A stretch of DNA of 64,000 nt from SZUA-38 sp965212525 (lineage in GTDB: Bacteria; Pseudomonadota; Gammaproteobacteria; Xanthomonadales; SZUA-38). The translations under genes and the position numbers were made by a program. The DNA lies in contig CBDBVC010000026.1 in assembly GCA_965212525.1 (NCBI GenBank), positions 1 through 64,000 of the forward strand. The letters are read 5' to 3'. Shown here in pieces: positions 47,581 through 56,259 of the stretch. Within the stretch, counting starts at the first letter, position 1, and the number at the start of each line of letters is the position of its first letter. The notes beneath the pieces are model-generated. The model was not told where the DNA came from, did no database searches, and saw nothing but the letters and a program-made list of their open reading frames with translations.

Positions 47581-47916
47581 ATGGACGCACTTGACCGCAT
47601 CAGGTATCTGACAGAGAAGAACCCTGTTCTGCTGTTTATCAAGGGAACGCCAACCCAGCCCAGAAGTCCACAATCGCTCGAAGCACTCGAATGTCTCGAC
47701 GACATGATCGAGTATACGGAAATTATCGACATCACCAGCGATCCCGAGATCAGGGCATTCCTGCCGAAGTATTCGGAAGAGCAGGACACGCCGCAGCTGT
47801 ACATCAATGGTGAACTGGTCGGAGGTGTCAGGGTGATCAGTGAATTGTCGGAGAATGGCGTACTTGCTGAAATGGTGAATACGGCCATCAAGCAATCCAC
47901 CAAACTGGCGAGCTGA
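47581..47916 (+). CDS. Grx4-type monothiol glutaredoxin homologue lacking the CGFS cysteine
   Basis: 111 aa and co-linear with GrxD along its whole length: IRYLTEKNPVLLFIKGTPTQP, DITSDPEIRAFLPKYS, TPQLYINGELVGG, EMVNTAIKQ. GrxD proteins then have CGFS after KGxPxxPx, where the Cys binds the [2Fe-2S] cluster with glutathione; here the same position reads SPQS. The later GGC/GGCD also reads GGVR. The fold and glutathione-side residues (Lys of FIKG, TPQ) are kept. Catalysis and normal cluster binding should be lost. No frame break is evident. The neighbour of rnt is expected for grxD. Confidence 0.85.
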   Translation: MDALDRIRYLTEKNPVLLFIKGTPTQPRSPQSLEALECLDDMIEYTEIIDITSDPEIRAFLPKYSEEQDTPQLYINGELVGGVRVISELSENGVLAEMVNTAIKQSTKLAS

Positions 47917-47959
47917 TCAGGCGGCATCACTCTTTAAGTTCAATTACCGTAACCCAGTC

Positions 47960-48592
47960 TCAACCACGTGTTTTCGGAATATCGATGGCGTTGTGCCAGC
48001 TGTTGTAGATGGAACAGAAGATTTCGGCTGTTTTCATGGTGTCGTAGACGGCTGAATGCGCATCATCGGTACTCCAGTCCAGCCCAGCAGATTCTGCAAT
48101 TCTCGACAATACTGTTTGCGCGTGCGCCAGTGCACCGAGTGAGACCGTGTCAAACGTGCTGAACGGATGAAACGGATTACGCTTGAAATTGGTGCGATCG
48201 ACTGCAGCGTTCCAGAAATTGAGATCAAAGGCTGCATTGTGTCCAACCACGATGGCACGTTTGCAGCCGGTCTTCTTCATTTCCTCACGAATCGACTGAG
48301 CGATGAATTGCAGTGCCGGTTTTTCCTCACGGGCAGCGCGCAATGGGTGGTGAGGGTCAATGCCGTTGACTTCGAGTGATTTCGGGTCGATGCGTGATCC
48401 CTCGAACGGAATCACGTGCGTTGAGTGGCAATCCCCGGGGCTGAGAGTGCCAGACTGATCCATAAGAACAGGACAGATGGCAATTTCCAGCAACGCATCA
48501 GTGGCATGATTGAAACCGCCTGTTTCCACATCCATGACAACAGGCAGAAAGCCACGGAACCGGTTGACGATCCGGTGATCTGATTCGGGCAT
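47960..48592 (-). CDS. rnt: Ribonuclease T
   Basis: 3'-5' exoribonuclease that trims tRNA and 5S rRNA 3' ends. 210 aa. DEDDh motifs: VVMDVETGGFN (Exo I), VGHNAAFDLNFW (Exo II), DDAHSAVYDTMKTAEIF (Exo III with His). Convergent with the glutaredoxin gene, four bases downstream of the kinase stop on the same strand. Confidence 0.94.
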   Translation of the reverse strand: MPESDHRIVNRFRGFLPVVMDVETGGFNHATDALLEIAICPVLMDQSGTLSPGDCHSTHVIPFEGSRIDPKSLEVNGIDPHHPLRAAREEKPALQFIAQSIREEMKKTGCKRAIVVGHNAAFDLNFWNAAVDRTNFKRNPFHPFSTFDTVSLGALAHAQTVLSRIAESAGLDWSTDDAHSAVYDTMKTAEIFCSIYNSWHNAIDIPKTRG

Positions 48593-48595
48593 AAT

Positions 48596-51418
48596 CTAGT
48601 TACTGGCTTCTCTGAGTATCCTGAACCCAATTGTATTGAAAGCCCGGTCAGGATCAACCGTCAGTCGTGTCGCAAACCCCTCATCGGGAGTTAGATTCTG
48701 CAGCCAGGAGGCACCTGCCACAATGCGTTCTTCACAGCCGGTACTGCTTGTTGCACAGTCCAGGGTCCACTCACGCAGATTGCCGTTCATGTGTGTTGAA
48801 TTCACCCCGGTCTCGTTCCCATTCACCGGAGCAGTATGCGCATAGCCGTCGTTGCAGCTGTTTGCCGATTCGTCCGGAAACAGTTTCTTGAACTGCTGGT
48901 CAGCCAGATTACTGTTTTCACAGCTGGCTGACTGGCTGCTCTGAATGCTGGCGGCGCGGTTCCATTCGGACTCACTGGGCAGCCGATAGGTCTGGCCGGT
49001 TTCAGCGCTGAGCCAGCCGGCGAACGCGACAGCTGTGTGGTAATTGACGCAGGTCACGGGATGATTGACCGATTGCTGGAACCCCGGGTTGCTCCAGGTG
49101 CGACGCTTGCTGGATCGCCAGATGGATTCCTGGTCGCGACAGGGTACATTACGTTTCAGTTGCCGATAGCTGCTGGATTGTGAAAAGGATTCAAACTGTT
49201 CCAGAGTCACCTCGTACAGGCCAATGGCATAAAGCTCGGTATCCTCGTTCATGATTCGACGCATCAGTGGCCCCTGGCCACCTGATTTCATCTCGTCTGA
49301 AAACACGAGGGGAAGCTCCGGCACCGGATTGTCAATCTCATGAATCATGGCCAGTGCCTGCTCATCCTCTGGCAGAAACAGCAGCAACTGCGTCAGGATT
49401 CGTCTCGCCGTCGTCGTATCACCCTTCTCCAGCTGTTTGCTGGCGGCATCACGTGCCAGTTCGATGGTCTGCTGATTGATCCGGTCAACCTCACTGCTGC
49501 GGTCAGAAATTGATGTCGCATTCATGACCTGACGGGCACGCCGGATATAGGTGTGTGAATTATCAAAACGGGTTCTGCTGGCATTGATACGGGCAAGACC
49601 TATGTACTTGCCGACAATCTGGCCAATGCCATCACGAGCCACGGGGTTGTCGGCCTGCAGTTGCAGGACTGACTGGTAGCGGCTGAAGGCATTGCTGTCT
49701 CGTGGCGTTGTCAGACGATTCTCTTCAAGATCTTCTACGGCCAGTGTCAGCAGTTCGTGTATCTGATTCATCACATCATCTGACATGCCGTCCTCGTCAC
49801 TTTCCTCATCGAGAGTGACATTTGTCGTATCCAGTATGGTGGTGGCAAACAGATCATCAAAATAGGCTTCGGTTTCACCCTCTCCACTGTCAGCCTCATC
49901 ATCGATGATGTTTTCAAAACCATGATCCATCACCAGGTTGTCAGCATCATCTTCGGTTGATGAATAGAAATCCTCATCGATGGGTACCGTGCTGTTGTCG
50001 ACCAGACTGGTGGTTGTGCTGTCTGGTTGTACGTCCAGGACAGGTTCGGTCGTGTCGTCTGCAACCGTCACATTCTCATTATCAGTGTCAATGGCTGGCG
50101 TGCTGTCAGTTTCCCCCGTGTCAGTGCTGACGACTTCTGTAGTGCCGCCATCCTCGTCTGAGGGTGAAAGAATCGCATAAAGAATCACGCCCAGCACGGC
50201 AACGATCACGGCAGCTGCAGCAAAAATGATGTATTTCACCGGCCTTGGGTCAGTGGCCGCCTTACGCTCGGCGGTGATGCGGTCTTCATCGGCAACGGCG
50301 TTCTGTGAAGCATCATTCTCGGTATCGCGGTCCGGTGCCGTTGCAGCCGTTTCGGAAGGGTCTGGACTGGCGCTGCTACCATCGCTGAGCTGTTCCGGGT
50401 CAAACTGTTTCAGTTGCAGTGTTTCTGCAAAGCTGCGCTGCAGTTCAGTCTGCCTGGTTTCGACGTTCTGCTGGAATGTCGTTTCAGGCTCGACTTCCTG
50501 GGTCAGCATTTCGGGTTGTGAGGAACCCGATGGCTCGTCCGAGGCTGCTGGTAATTCTACGGTAACTGCTTCAGCCGGAAGGGCAGCCCGGCCGATTGCG
50601 CTGGTCTGTTCCATCAGCATGTTGAGTGCGCTGAGAACCTCGTCAGTGCTCTGGAATCGTTCATCCGGGTCCTTTGCCATGGCACGATCAATGAAGGCCT
50701 GCCAGCGCTCAAGTCGCTCGGGAACCTCTGGGATGTCGTTGTAGACATGGGCATAGCCGATGGCGTAATCATCATCGGCTTCGTAGGGTGCGCGTCCAAC
50801 CAGTGCCTGATAGGCCACAACACCCAGGCTGTAGATATCCGAGCGCGCATCAAGTTCCACACCCTGAGTCTGTTCCGGGCTCATGTAGTGACTGCTGCCG
50901 ACACTTCTGCCTGAACCGGTCAGCCAGTTCGAGCCGGTGATGGTTCGTGCGATACCGAAGTCAGTGAGAACGGGGTTATCCGATTCATCAAACAGGATAT
51001 TGGCCGGCTTGACATCACGATGGATGAAATTGCGACGGTGTGCATAACCGAGTGCTTCGGTCACACCGATCAGGATTCGGATGATTTCCTTCTCATGGAT
51101 CTCGCGCTTGAGTCGTTCTGACAGGTCGCCCCCAGGCAGATACTGCATGGTGAAGTAGGGCAGGTGACGGTTGGTAGTCCCCACGTCATAGATCGAGATG
51201 ATGTTCGGATGCGACAGATCTGCAATGGTGCGGGCTTCACGCAGAAAGCGAACTGTGGAGGATGAATCCTGGATCAGGTTCGGCGACAACAGTTTCAACG
51301 CAACCTTGCGTCCAAGCGACGTCTGCACAGCCAGGTAGACTGTGGCCATTCCCCCGGAGCCCAGTTTTTTCTTGATGCTGTAGCCGTCTATCCTGTGGCT
51401 GCTAGATTTTGTCGTCAT
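48596..51418 (-). CDS. Membrane Ser/Thr protein kinase with C-terminal formylglycine-generating-enzyme-like domain
   Basis: 940 aa. The active PknB-type kinase is complete: LGSGGMATVYLA (residues about 19-30), KVALKLL (Lys 42), FIHRDVKPANIL (Asp 135), LTDFGIA, and DARSDIYSLGVVAYQAL. An acidic, Ser/Thr-rich linker leads to one membrane helix (about 395-417, YIIFAAAAVIVAVLGVILYA). The outside part has helical repeats, then from about residue 700 an FGE-sulfatase/SUMF1-like domain: YAIGLYEVTLEQFESF, HPVTCVNYHTAVAFAGWLS, YRLPSESEWNRAAS, NGNLREWTLDC and TIGFRILRE. Such domains often bind ligands or sugars without enzyme activity. Start ATG 51418; an upstream ATG at 51436 is possible. Confidence 0.87.
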   Translation of the reverse strand: MTTKSSSHRIDGYSIKKKLGSGGMATVYLAVQTSLGRKVALKLLSPNLIQDSSSTVRFLREARTIADLSHPNIISIYDVGTTNRHLPYFTMQYLPGGDLSERLKREIHEKEIIRILIGVTEALGYAHRRNFIHRDVKPANILFDESDNPVLTDFGIARTITGSNWLTGSGRSVGSSHYMSPEQTQGVELDARSDIYSLGVVAYQALVGRAPYEADDDYAIGYAHVYNDIPEVPERLERWQAFIDRAMAKDPDERFQSTDEVLSALNMLMEQTSAIGRAALPAEAVTVELPAASDEPSGSSQPEMLTQEVEPETTFQQNVETRQTELQRSFAETLQLKQFDPEQLSDGSSASPDPSETAATAPDRDTENDASQNAVADEDRITAERKAATDPRPVKYIIFAAAAVIVAVLGVILYAILSPSDEDGGTTEVVSTDTGETDSTPAIDTDNENVTVADDTTEPVLDVQPDSTTTSLVDNSTVPIDEDFYSSTEDDADNLVMDHGFENIIDDEADSGEGETEAYFDDLFATTILDTTNVTLDEESDEDGMSDDVMNQIHELLTLAVEDLEENRLTTPRDSNAFSRYQSVLQLQADNPVARDGIGQIVGKYIGLARINASRTRFDNSHTYIRRARQVMNATSISDRSSEVDRINQQTIELARDAASKQLEKGDTTTARRILTQLLLFLPEDEQALAMIHEIDNPVPELPLVFSDEMKSGGQGPLMRRIMNEDTELYAIGLYEVTLEQFESFSQSSSYRQLKRNVPCRDQESIWRSSKRRTWSNPGFQQSVNHPVTCVNYHTAVAFAGWLSAETGQTYRLPSESEWNRAASIQSSQSASCENSNLADQQFKKLFPDESANSCNDGYAHTAPVNGNETGVNSTHMNGNLREWTLDCATSSTGCEERIVAGASWLQNLTPDEGFATRLTVDPDRAFNTIGFRILREASN

Positions 51419-51742
51419 CCCGGTTGGTACCCGCACCCCTTGTCAAGCGGCCCGACAACTGGTTGGCAGCAGTCTTCATCTGCGTGCCACCGGTTCGCTC
51501 AGCGTCGGGCGTCAAGACGCCATAAATGTATGTGGCCCATTATTTTCGTTCTGCCACGTTGATTGTCATCGCTTCTGACTTACCGTGATAATCAAGCTTA
51601 GCATAATCGCGCTACTGCATGATTTTATTGACGGAATGCTCAGTTTGATGATTTACGTGGCATACCGTTATTTCAGGTTTCCTGACGATCAGTATAGCAT
51701 CAGCCGGATTCAGGATCATGAAAAACAGGATGCTCGACCCTG
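51419..51742. other. Intergenic region of about 320 bases
   Basis: Lies between the hvfC stop and the kinase start, both genes on the minus strand. It holds no convincing frame. A small perfect stem ggcgtc/gacgcc with two bases between arms sits at 51508-51521. The kinase promoter is probably in the left part, but I cannot point to a clear -35/-10 pair. Confidence 0.5.
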
Positions 51743-52495
51743 TCAGGTTCTGAAGTAGATAGCGCCCAAAGTATTGAATTGCGTCAACATATCCATGCCG
51801 AACCTGCAGAATCCATCCACGTCGGCATGCTGACACTCTTCTGCCAGTCGAGTCAGGATCGTCATGCAATCATCCGTTTCGTTATCTCGCACCATTTCGA
51901 TCATGCGGGCATTGATCGGATTCAGTTCCGAGAATCGGACTTCGTCATTCAGGTTTCGATTGACCAGCAGCAGGGTTGGCTCGTCAGGTGCCTCTCGCGG
52001 GATGAATTCGGGTGTGATCTGATGCACCGGGAAACGGTATTGCAGTAACCAGGCAACCGGGCTCAGTTGCGGGATGGCCGCATTGATATCACCTGTTTCT
52101 GCAAACAGCGATTCAGTATCGGCTTCTGCGTAGGCAAGTGCCACTTCAACCCATTCATAATGTGCCAGCTCGATCATGAACGGCGGGTCATTCTCATTGC
52201 ACCTGACATCGGTCAGGTATTGCAGAAACTCCCGTGACAGCTCCGGAAACAGCGGCGTGCGTGCACGGTAATTCACCATGAAATCCCGCACCATGTCTTC
52301 CCAGACTGATTCTGTCGTGATCTTTTTCAGTACCGGAAAACTGTTCGAGATAAATCCGTTGAGGTTGTTGAAGAACAGTTCCCGGTAGATCGCCATGCGG
52401 CGTTCCTCGATATCTCCCGGTGCATCAATATGCCCGGGGTCACGAATGTGACCGGCGAACTGGTACTGTAAGTCCTTGAACGAAGCTTGCGTCAT
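51743..52495 (-). CDS. hvfC: HvfC-like DUF2063 protein, partner of the MNIO enzyme
   Basis: 250 aa. N-terminal DUF2063 domain: FKDLQYQFAGHIRDP, RRMAIYRELFFNNLNGFISNSFPVLKKI, FMVNYRARTPLFPELSREFLQYL; then the acidic YEWVEVALAYAEAD. In characterised Haemophilus hvf and bufferin systems this protein recruits the precursor peptide to the DUF692 enzyme. It starts 8 bases after hvfB; the function here is by analogy. Confidence 0.85.
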   Translation of the reverse strand: MTQASFKDLQYQFAGHIRDPGHIDAPGDIEERRMAIYRELFFNNLNGFISNSFPVLKKITTESVWEDMVRDFMVNYRARTPLFPELSREFLQYLTDVRCNENDPPFMIELAHYEWVEVALAYAEADTESLFAETGDINAAIPQLSPVAWLLQYRFPVHQITPEFIPREAPDEPTLLLVNRNLNDEVRFSELNPINARMIEMVRDNETDDCMTILTRLAEECQHADVDGFCRFGMDMLTQFNTLGAIYFRT

Positions 52496-52503
52496 GATCG
52501 CGC

Positions 52504-53394
52504 TCAGCCGCTCTGTGTCTGAGGTTCGGTTGTCTGCGTGGTGCTGGTGTGATGACCAGTGTCCGAGTCAAACTGCTGTTGCAGGGATCGAATCTGTTCA
52601 ACTTCCGACATCAGTTCCTCGATGGGAGGGAAGTTGAAATCGCGCTCCAGCAATGTCGGGAATGTGCCGAAGTCTCGATAGGCCTGTTTCAGCAGGTCCC
52701 ACACGCCACTGATGACATCGGCACCATGTGTATCGACGATCAGGTCTTCGGCCTCGTTGTAATGGCCGGCAACGTGACAGTAGGCGATTCGCTCTGAGGG
52801 AATCGCTGACAGGAATTCCGATGCGTTGTAGCGATGATTGATACTGTTGACATAGATATTGTTGACATCCAGCAACAGCTTGCAGTCCGCCTGTTCCAGG
52901 ATAGTGGTCAGGAATTCGATTTCATCCATTTCCTGTCCCGGAGCAGCGTAGTAAGACACGTTTTCAATCGCCATCTGACGCCCGATGATGTCCTGGGTCT
53001 GACCGATGCGAGAGACGACGTGATCGATGGCATCCGAGGTGAACGGGATGGGCATCAGATCATAGAGGTGGCCATCATCTGAACAGTAACTGAGGTGTTC
53101 ACTGTAGCACTTGATGTCATGTTCATCGAGAAACACGCGAAGCTTTCTCAGGAAAGTTTCGTCCAGGGGTTCCGGGCCGCCAAGCGAGAGCGATAGACCA
53201 TGGCATACAAAGTCATGGGCTTCGGTGTAAGCTCGGAACTGTTTGCCGAGTCGGCCACCCACGCCCACCCAGTTTTCAGGTGCCACCTCCCAGAAATCGG
53301 GAGGTGACCCTTCATAGTCCTGCAACGGCCCAAGCAGGGCGCGTCGCAGTCCCAGTCCGGCTCCAAGAACCGGAAATGTCATCGAGTTATTCAT
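52504..53394 (-). CDS. hvfB: HvfB-like MNIO (DUF692) peptide-modifying enzyme
   Basis: 296-aa TIM-barrel multinuclear non-haem iron oxidative enzyme. Conserved blocks: GAGLGLRRALLGPL, PDFWEVAPENW, CHGLSLSLGGPEPLD, CYSEHLSYC, AIENVSYYAAP, LLLDVNNIYVNSINH, AYCHVAGH, DTHGADV, LERDFNFP. HvfB-type enzymes convert Cys residues of EGKCG motifs into oxazolone-thioamide groups. The gene lies 18 bases after a precursor full of EGKCG motifs, which makes the assignment firm. Confidence 0.9.
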   Translation of the reverse strand: MNNSMTFPVLGAGLGLRRALLGPLQDYEGSPPDFWEVAPENWVGVGGRLGKQFRAYTEAHDFVCHGLSLSLGGPEPLDETFLRKLRVFLDEHDIKCYSEHLSYCSDDGHLYDLMPIPFTSDAIDHVVSRIGQTQDIIGRQMAIENVSYYAAPGQEMDEIEFLTTILEQADCKLLLDVNNIYVNSINHRYNASEFLSAIPSERIAYCHVAGHYNEAEDLIVDTHGADVISGVWDLLKQAYRDFGTFPTLLERDFNFPPIEELMSEVEQIRSLQQQFDSDTGHHTSTTQTTEPQTQSG

Positions 53395-53412
53395 GCGATG
53401 ACCCGGTTCAGC

Positions 53413-53970
53413 TTATGCAGCGCCGCCGCACTTGCCTTCACCGCATTTGCCTTCGGCTTTCTTGTCGTCGCCGCACTTGCCTTCGCCGCATTTGCCTTCG
53501 GCTTTCTTGTCGTCGCCGCACTTGCCTTCACCGCATTTGCCTTCGGCTTTCTTGTCGTCGCCGCACTTGCCTTCACCGCATTTGCCTTCGGCTTTCTTGT
53601 CGTCGCCGCACTTGCCTTCACCGCATTTGCCTTCGGCTTTCTTGTCGTCGCCGCACTTGCCTTCACCGCATTTGCCTTCGGCCTTCTTGTCGTCGCCGCA
53701 CTTGCCTTCGCCGCATTTGCCTTCACCGCATTTGCCTTCGGCCTTCTTGTCGTCGCCGCACTTGCCTTCGCCACATTTGCCTTCGCCACACTTGCCTTCT
53801 GCATCTTTGTGTTTGCCGCCAGCAACCATGTATCCAGAGTCAAGATCGTTGAGTTCAAATGGGTTGTCGGCAGCAGAAGCGACACCTGATAACACGACGC
53901 TGGTCGCAAAAGCAGCTCCGACTGCAGCGCTGAGTGGTTTTAACAGAGTTTTGTTGTCGTTGCTCGACAT
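53413..53970 (-). CDS. hvfA: HvfA/bufferin-class precursor peptide with 18 EGKCG motifs
   Basis: 185 aa. The N-terminus KPLSAAVGAAFATSVVLSGVASA is a signal sequence; NPFELNDLDSGYMVAGG is the conserved recognition region of this peptide class. Residues 58-182 are pure repeats: EGKCG units in groups of 3, 3, 2, 2, 2, 2, 2, 2 separated by DDKKA, giving 18 Cys. Members studied so far sequester copper or other metals after modification by the MNIO enzyme. ggagg lies ten bases before the ATG. First gene of a precursor-hvfB-hvfC operon; no DoxX-type fourth gene is present. Confidence 0.92.
   Translation of the reverse strand: MSSNDNKTLLKPLSAAVGAAFATSVVLSGVASAADNPFELNDLDSGYMVAGGKHKDAEGKCGEGKCGEGKCGDDKKAEGKCGEGKCGEGKCGDDKKAEGKCGEGKCGDDKKAEGKCGEGKCGDDKKAEGKCGEGKCGDDKKAEGKCGEGKCGDDKKAEGKCGEGKCGDDKKAEGKCGEGKCGGAA
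53425..53799 (-). repeat. Tandem repeat encoding EGKCG-rich units
   Basis: Within hvfA. The basic unit is 45 bases (EGKCG-EGKCG-DDKKA) and occurs about eight times, with one extra EGKCG in the first two. Copies differ mainly at gct/gcc and cac/cgc third positions, so they are recent or gene-converted. It also keeps long opposite-strand frames open, which are not genes. Confidence 0.93.
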
Positions 53971-54234
53971 AGTATTGATCCTCCAAATAATAACTTACGG
54001 CTGGTTGCCGCGCTCATAGTTAAGGTGTAGAGTCGCCGGAAACTGGTCCCGGGGGTTACTATCGCCCTCGATTCATACCTTATCCGTTCTTGCCAGGAAT
54101 GCAAGTGATTCAGCGATTGTACGATGGCTTGTCACAGGCACGGTATGTTGTCAAAGATTAAGACCACAACCATGTCACATCGATTACAAATATTTCATGC
54201 CATTCATCGCAACAATCGCTCACCCTGTCGCGAA

Positions 54235-54903
54235 TCAGGAAACTGTGTCATCAGATGTGATCACCGGTTTCGGAATCAGTTTGTCGGGATATTCGCACAA
54301 GTCATTGATTCTGCATTGATCACACAGTGGCTTCCTGGCCTTGCATGTGTATCGGCCGTGAAGAATGAGCCAGTGATGTGCGTCCTTCAGATAGTCTCGA
54401 GGTACATGCCGTAACAATGCCTTTTCCACGGCCAGTGGTGTTTTGCCCCGGGCAATTCGGGTGCGGTTGGAAACCCTGTAGATATGTGTGTCGACCGCCA
54501 TGGTGAGTTGACCGAAAGCCGTGTTGAGCACCACATTCGCCGTCTTGCGTCCAACACCCGGCAGCTTCTCCAGCGCCTCACGCGTTTGCGGTACCACCGA
54601 ATCGTGTTCCTCGATCAGTATTTGGCAGGTCTGCATGATGTTACTGGCCTTGCTATTGAAAAGGCCGATGGTCCTGATGTACTGCTTCAGCCGTTCCTCG
54701 CCAAGTTGCAGAATCTTCTCCGGTGTATTGGCGACCGGAAAAAGACGGGCAGTGGCCTTGTTGACGCCGACATCGGTGGCCTGTGCCGAGAGAATCACGG
54801 CGATCAGCAACTCGAATGGGGTCTCGTATTCGAGTTCGGTCGTCGGTGACGGGTTCAATTCACTGAATCGTCGAAAGATTTCCTCACGTATTTGCCTGTT
54901 CAT
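54235..54903 (-). CDS. nth: Endonuclease III
   Basis: DNA glycosylase/AP lyase for oxidised pyrimidines. 222 aa. Helix-hairpin-helix LEKLPGVGRKTANVV with the catalytic Lys, catalytic Asp in AVDTHIYRVSNR, and the [4Fe-4S] motif C-x6-C-x2-C-x5-C in TCKARKPLCDQCRINDLC. It overlaps the rsxE stop by four bases, as in the rsx-nth arrangement of enterics. Confidence 0.95.
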   Translation of the reverse strand: MNRQIREEIFRRFSELNPSPTTELEYETPFELLIAVILSAQATDVGVNKATARLFPVANTPEKILQLGEERLKQYIRTIGLFNSKASNIMQTCQILIEEHDSVVPQTREALEKLPGVGRKTANVVLNTAFGQLTMAVDTHIYRVSNRTRIARGKTPLAVEKALLRHVPRDYLKDAHHWLILHGRYTCKARKPLCDQCRINDLCEYPDKLIPKPVITSDDTVS

Positions 54904-55595
54904 TGTACACCCCGGGATTCGGCTGCCAGGCCAGTGGCCTGCACCTGTCTGTTCTGATGTCGCCAGCGCTGATACCGGTTTGTTGCAGCAATCAGGAAAC
55001 CCAGAGTGATGAAGGCACCCGGTGGCAACAGCATCAGCAGGAAGCCACTGTCTGTGCCCTCGCTGCTGAATCTGATGGCCAGGCCCTCGGACCAGGAACC
55101 CAGAACACGGTCCAGATTAACGAGCAGGCTGCCATTTCCAATCAGTTCCCTCAGTGCGCCCAGTGTCAACAGTACGATCATGAAGCCGGTTCCGGTGGCC
55201 AGGGCATCATGGATGGATGGCATCAAGGGCTGTCTGGAGGCGAACGCCTCGGCGCGGCCGAGAATGGCACAATTGGTCACGATCAGCGGGACGAAAATGC
55301 CGAGGCTCTGATACAGCTCGTACTGGAATGCCTGCATCATCATTTCAACGGCACTGACTGCGGTGGCGATGATAATGACAAAGGCAGGAATTCTCACCTC
55401 TTTCGGGATACCACTGCGTATCAGTGATACTAGGGTGTTCGACATCAGCAGGGTAAACAGTGTGGCCAGGCCCAGGCCGATGCCGTTGGCGACCGTGGTG
55501 GACACAGCCAGCAGCGGACACAGGCCAAGCAGTTGCACCAGTCCGGCATTGTTCCGCCACAGACCATCGTTCCATATTGTGCGAATGTCAGTCAT
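54900..55595 (-). CDS. rsxE: Rnf/Rsx electron-transport complex subunit E
   Basis: Integral membrane subunit of the ion-translocating ferredoxin:NAD oxidoreductase (Rsx in E. coli, which also keeps SoxR reduced). ATG 55595 gives 231 aa; six membrane helices. Signatures GLWRNNAGLVQLLGLCPLLA, SLGIFVPLIVTNCAILGRAEAFA and LLPPGAFITLGFLIAA are intact. The genes rsxA-D,G normally precede it on the same strand, but the upstream neighbour here is the divergent pilin operon, so this is an orphan copy with nth. Confidence 0.92.
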   Translation of the reverse strand: MTDIRTIWNDGLWRNNAGLVQLLGLCPLLAVSTTVANGIGLGLATLFTLLMSNTLVSLIRSGIPKEVRIPAFVIIIATAVSAVEMMMQAFQYELYQSLGIFVPLIVTNCAILGRAEAFASRQPLMPSIHDALATGTGFMIVLLTLGALRELIGNGSLLVNLDRVLGSWSEGLAIRFSSEGTDSGFLLMLLPPGAFITLGFLIAATNRYQRWRHQNRQVQATGLAAESRGVQ

Positions 55596-55743
55596 TCCGA
55601 CCCCGATTGATGAATTGGCATCGGGCAGGGCGAATGTGAACCAGTTCACACATTGAAGCCAGGCCTTTGCCGTTCACAATATCCACCTGACCGTTCATCG
55701 GTTTATACTTGAGTCTGTCATGGGTCAAGATTATAAGGTCAGC

Positions 55744-56250
55744 ATGATGAAAAAACAGATGGGTTTCACTTTAATCGAGCTGATGATCACCGTCACCATT
55801 GCCGGTGTCATCCTGACATTGGCGTTGCCGGCGTTCAATCAGTTTCTGCAGAACAACCGGACGACCAGTCAGGTCAACGACTTCATTGCAGTCATGTCGC
55901 TGGCACGATCAGAAGCCATTGGCCGAAACCGGCAGGTACAGATCATTGCCAATGGAGGTGTCTGGACTGATGGCTGGATAATCATGGCCGATGTGGATCG
56001 GAATGAGAGTTTCGGTGATGCGGATGATCAGTTGATTCAGTCATACGAAGCCATGGACAGGGCCACGCTTACCAGCGCCGTGACAGAGATTACATTCCGC
56101 AGCAATGGCCTGATCATTCCGGAGGATCCGGATAATCCGAATGATCCTGTACTGATGAATCTGGTTGCGGCCAATTGTGAAGGTGAAAATGATCGCCTCA
56201 TCGAAATCAGCATGACCGGCAAGGTCAATATCACGAGAAACACATGTTAG
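55744..56250 (+). CDS. fimT: Minor pilin, FimT/GspH type
   Basis: 168 aa. Prepilin cleavage site and helix: MGFTLIELMITVTIAGVILT with Glu5. The GspH-type globular part has AVMSLARSEAIGRNRQV and TFRSNGLI, and ends with two Cys-containing segments (ANCEG, TRNTC). ATG 55744 follows aagg; ATG 55720 is an alternative. First gene of the minor-pilin operon. Confidence 0.88.
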   Translation: MMKKQMGFTLIELMITVTIAGVILTLALPAFNQFLQNNRTTSQVNDFIAVMSLARSEAIGRNRQVQIIANGGVWTDGWIIMADVDRNESFGDADDQLIQSYEAMDRATLTSAVTEITFRSNGLIIPEDPDNPNDPVLMNLVAANCEGENDRLIEISMTGKVNITRNTC

Positions 56251-56259
56251 GGGGTCAAC

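Noticed and set aside
53425..53799. Regular repeat resembling a CRISPR array
   Set aside because: Units are directly contiguous and coding, with no unique spacers and no cas genes nearby.
53280..54019. Long plus-strand frames of 160-195 codons with repeated residues opposite hvfA
   Set aside because: They arise because the 45-base repeat lacks stops in several frames; only the minus-strand frame has a signal sequence, known motifs and a ribosome-binding site.
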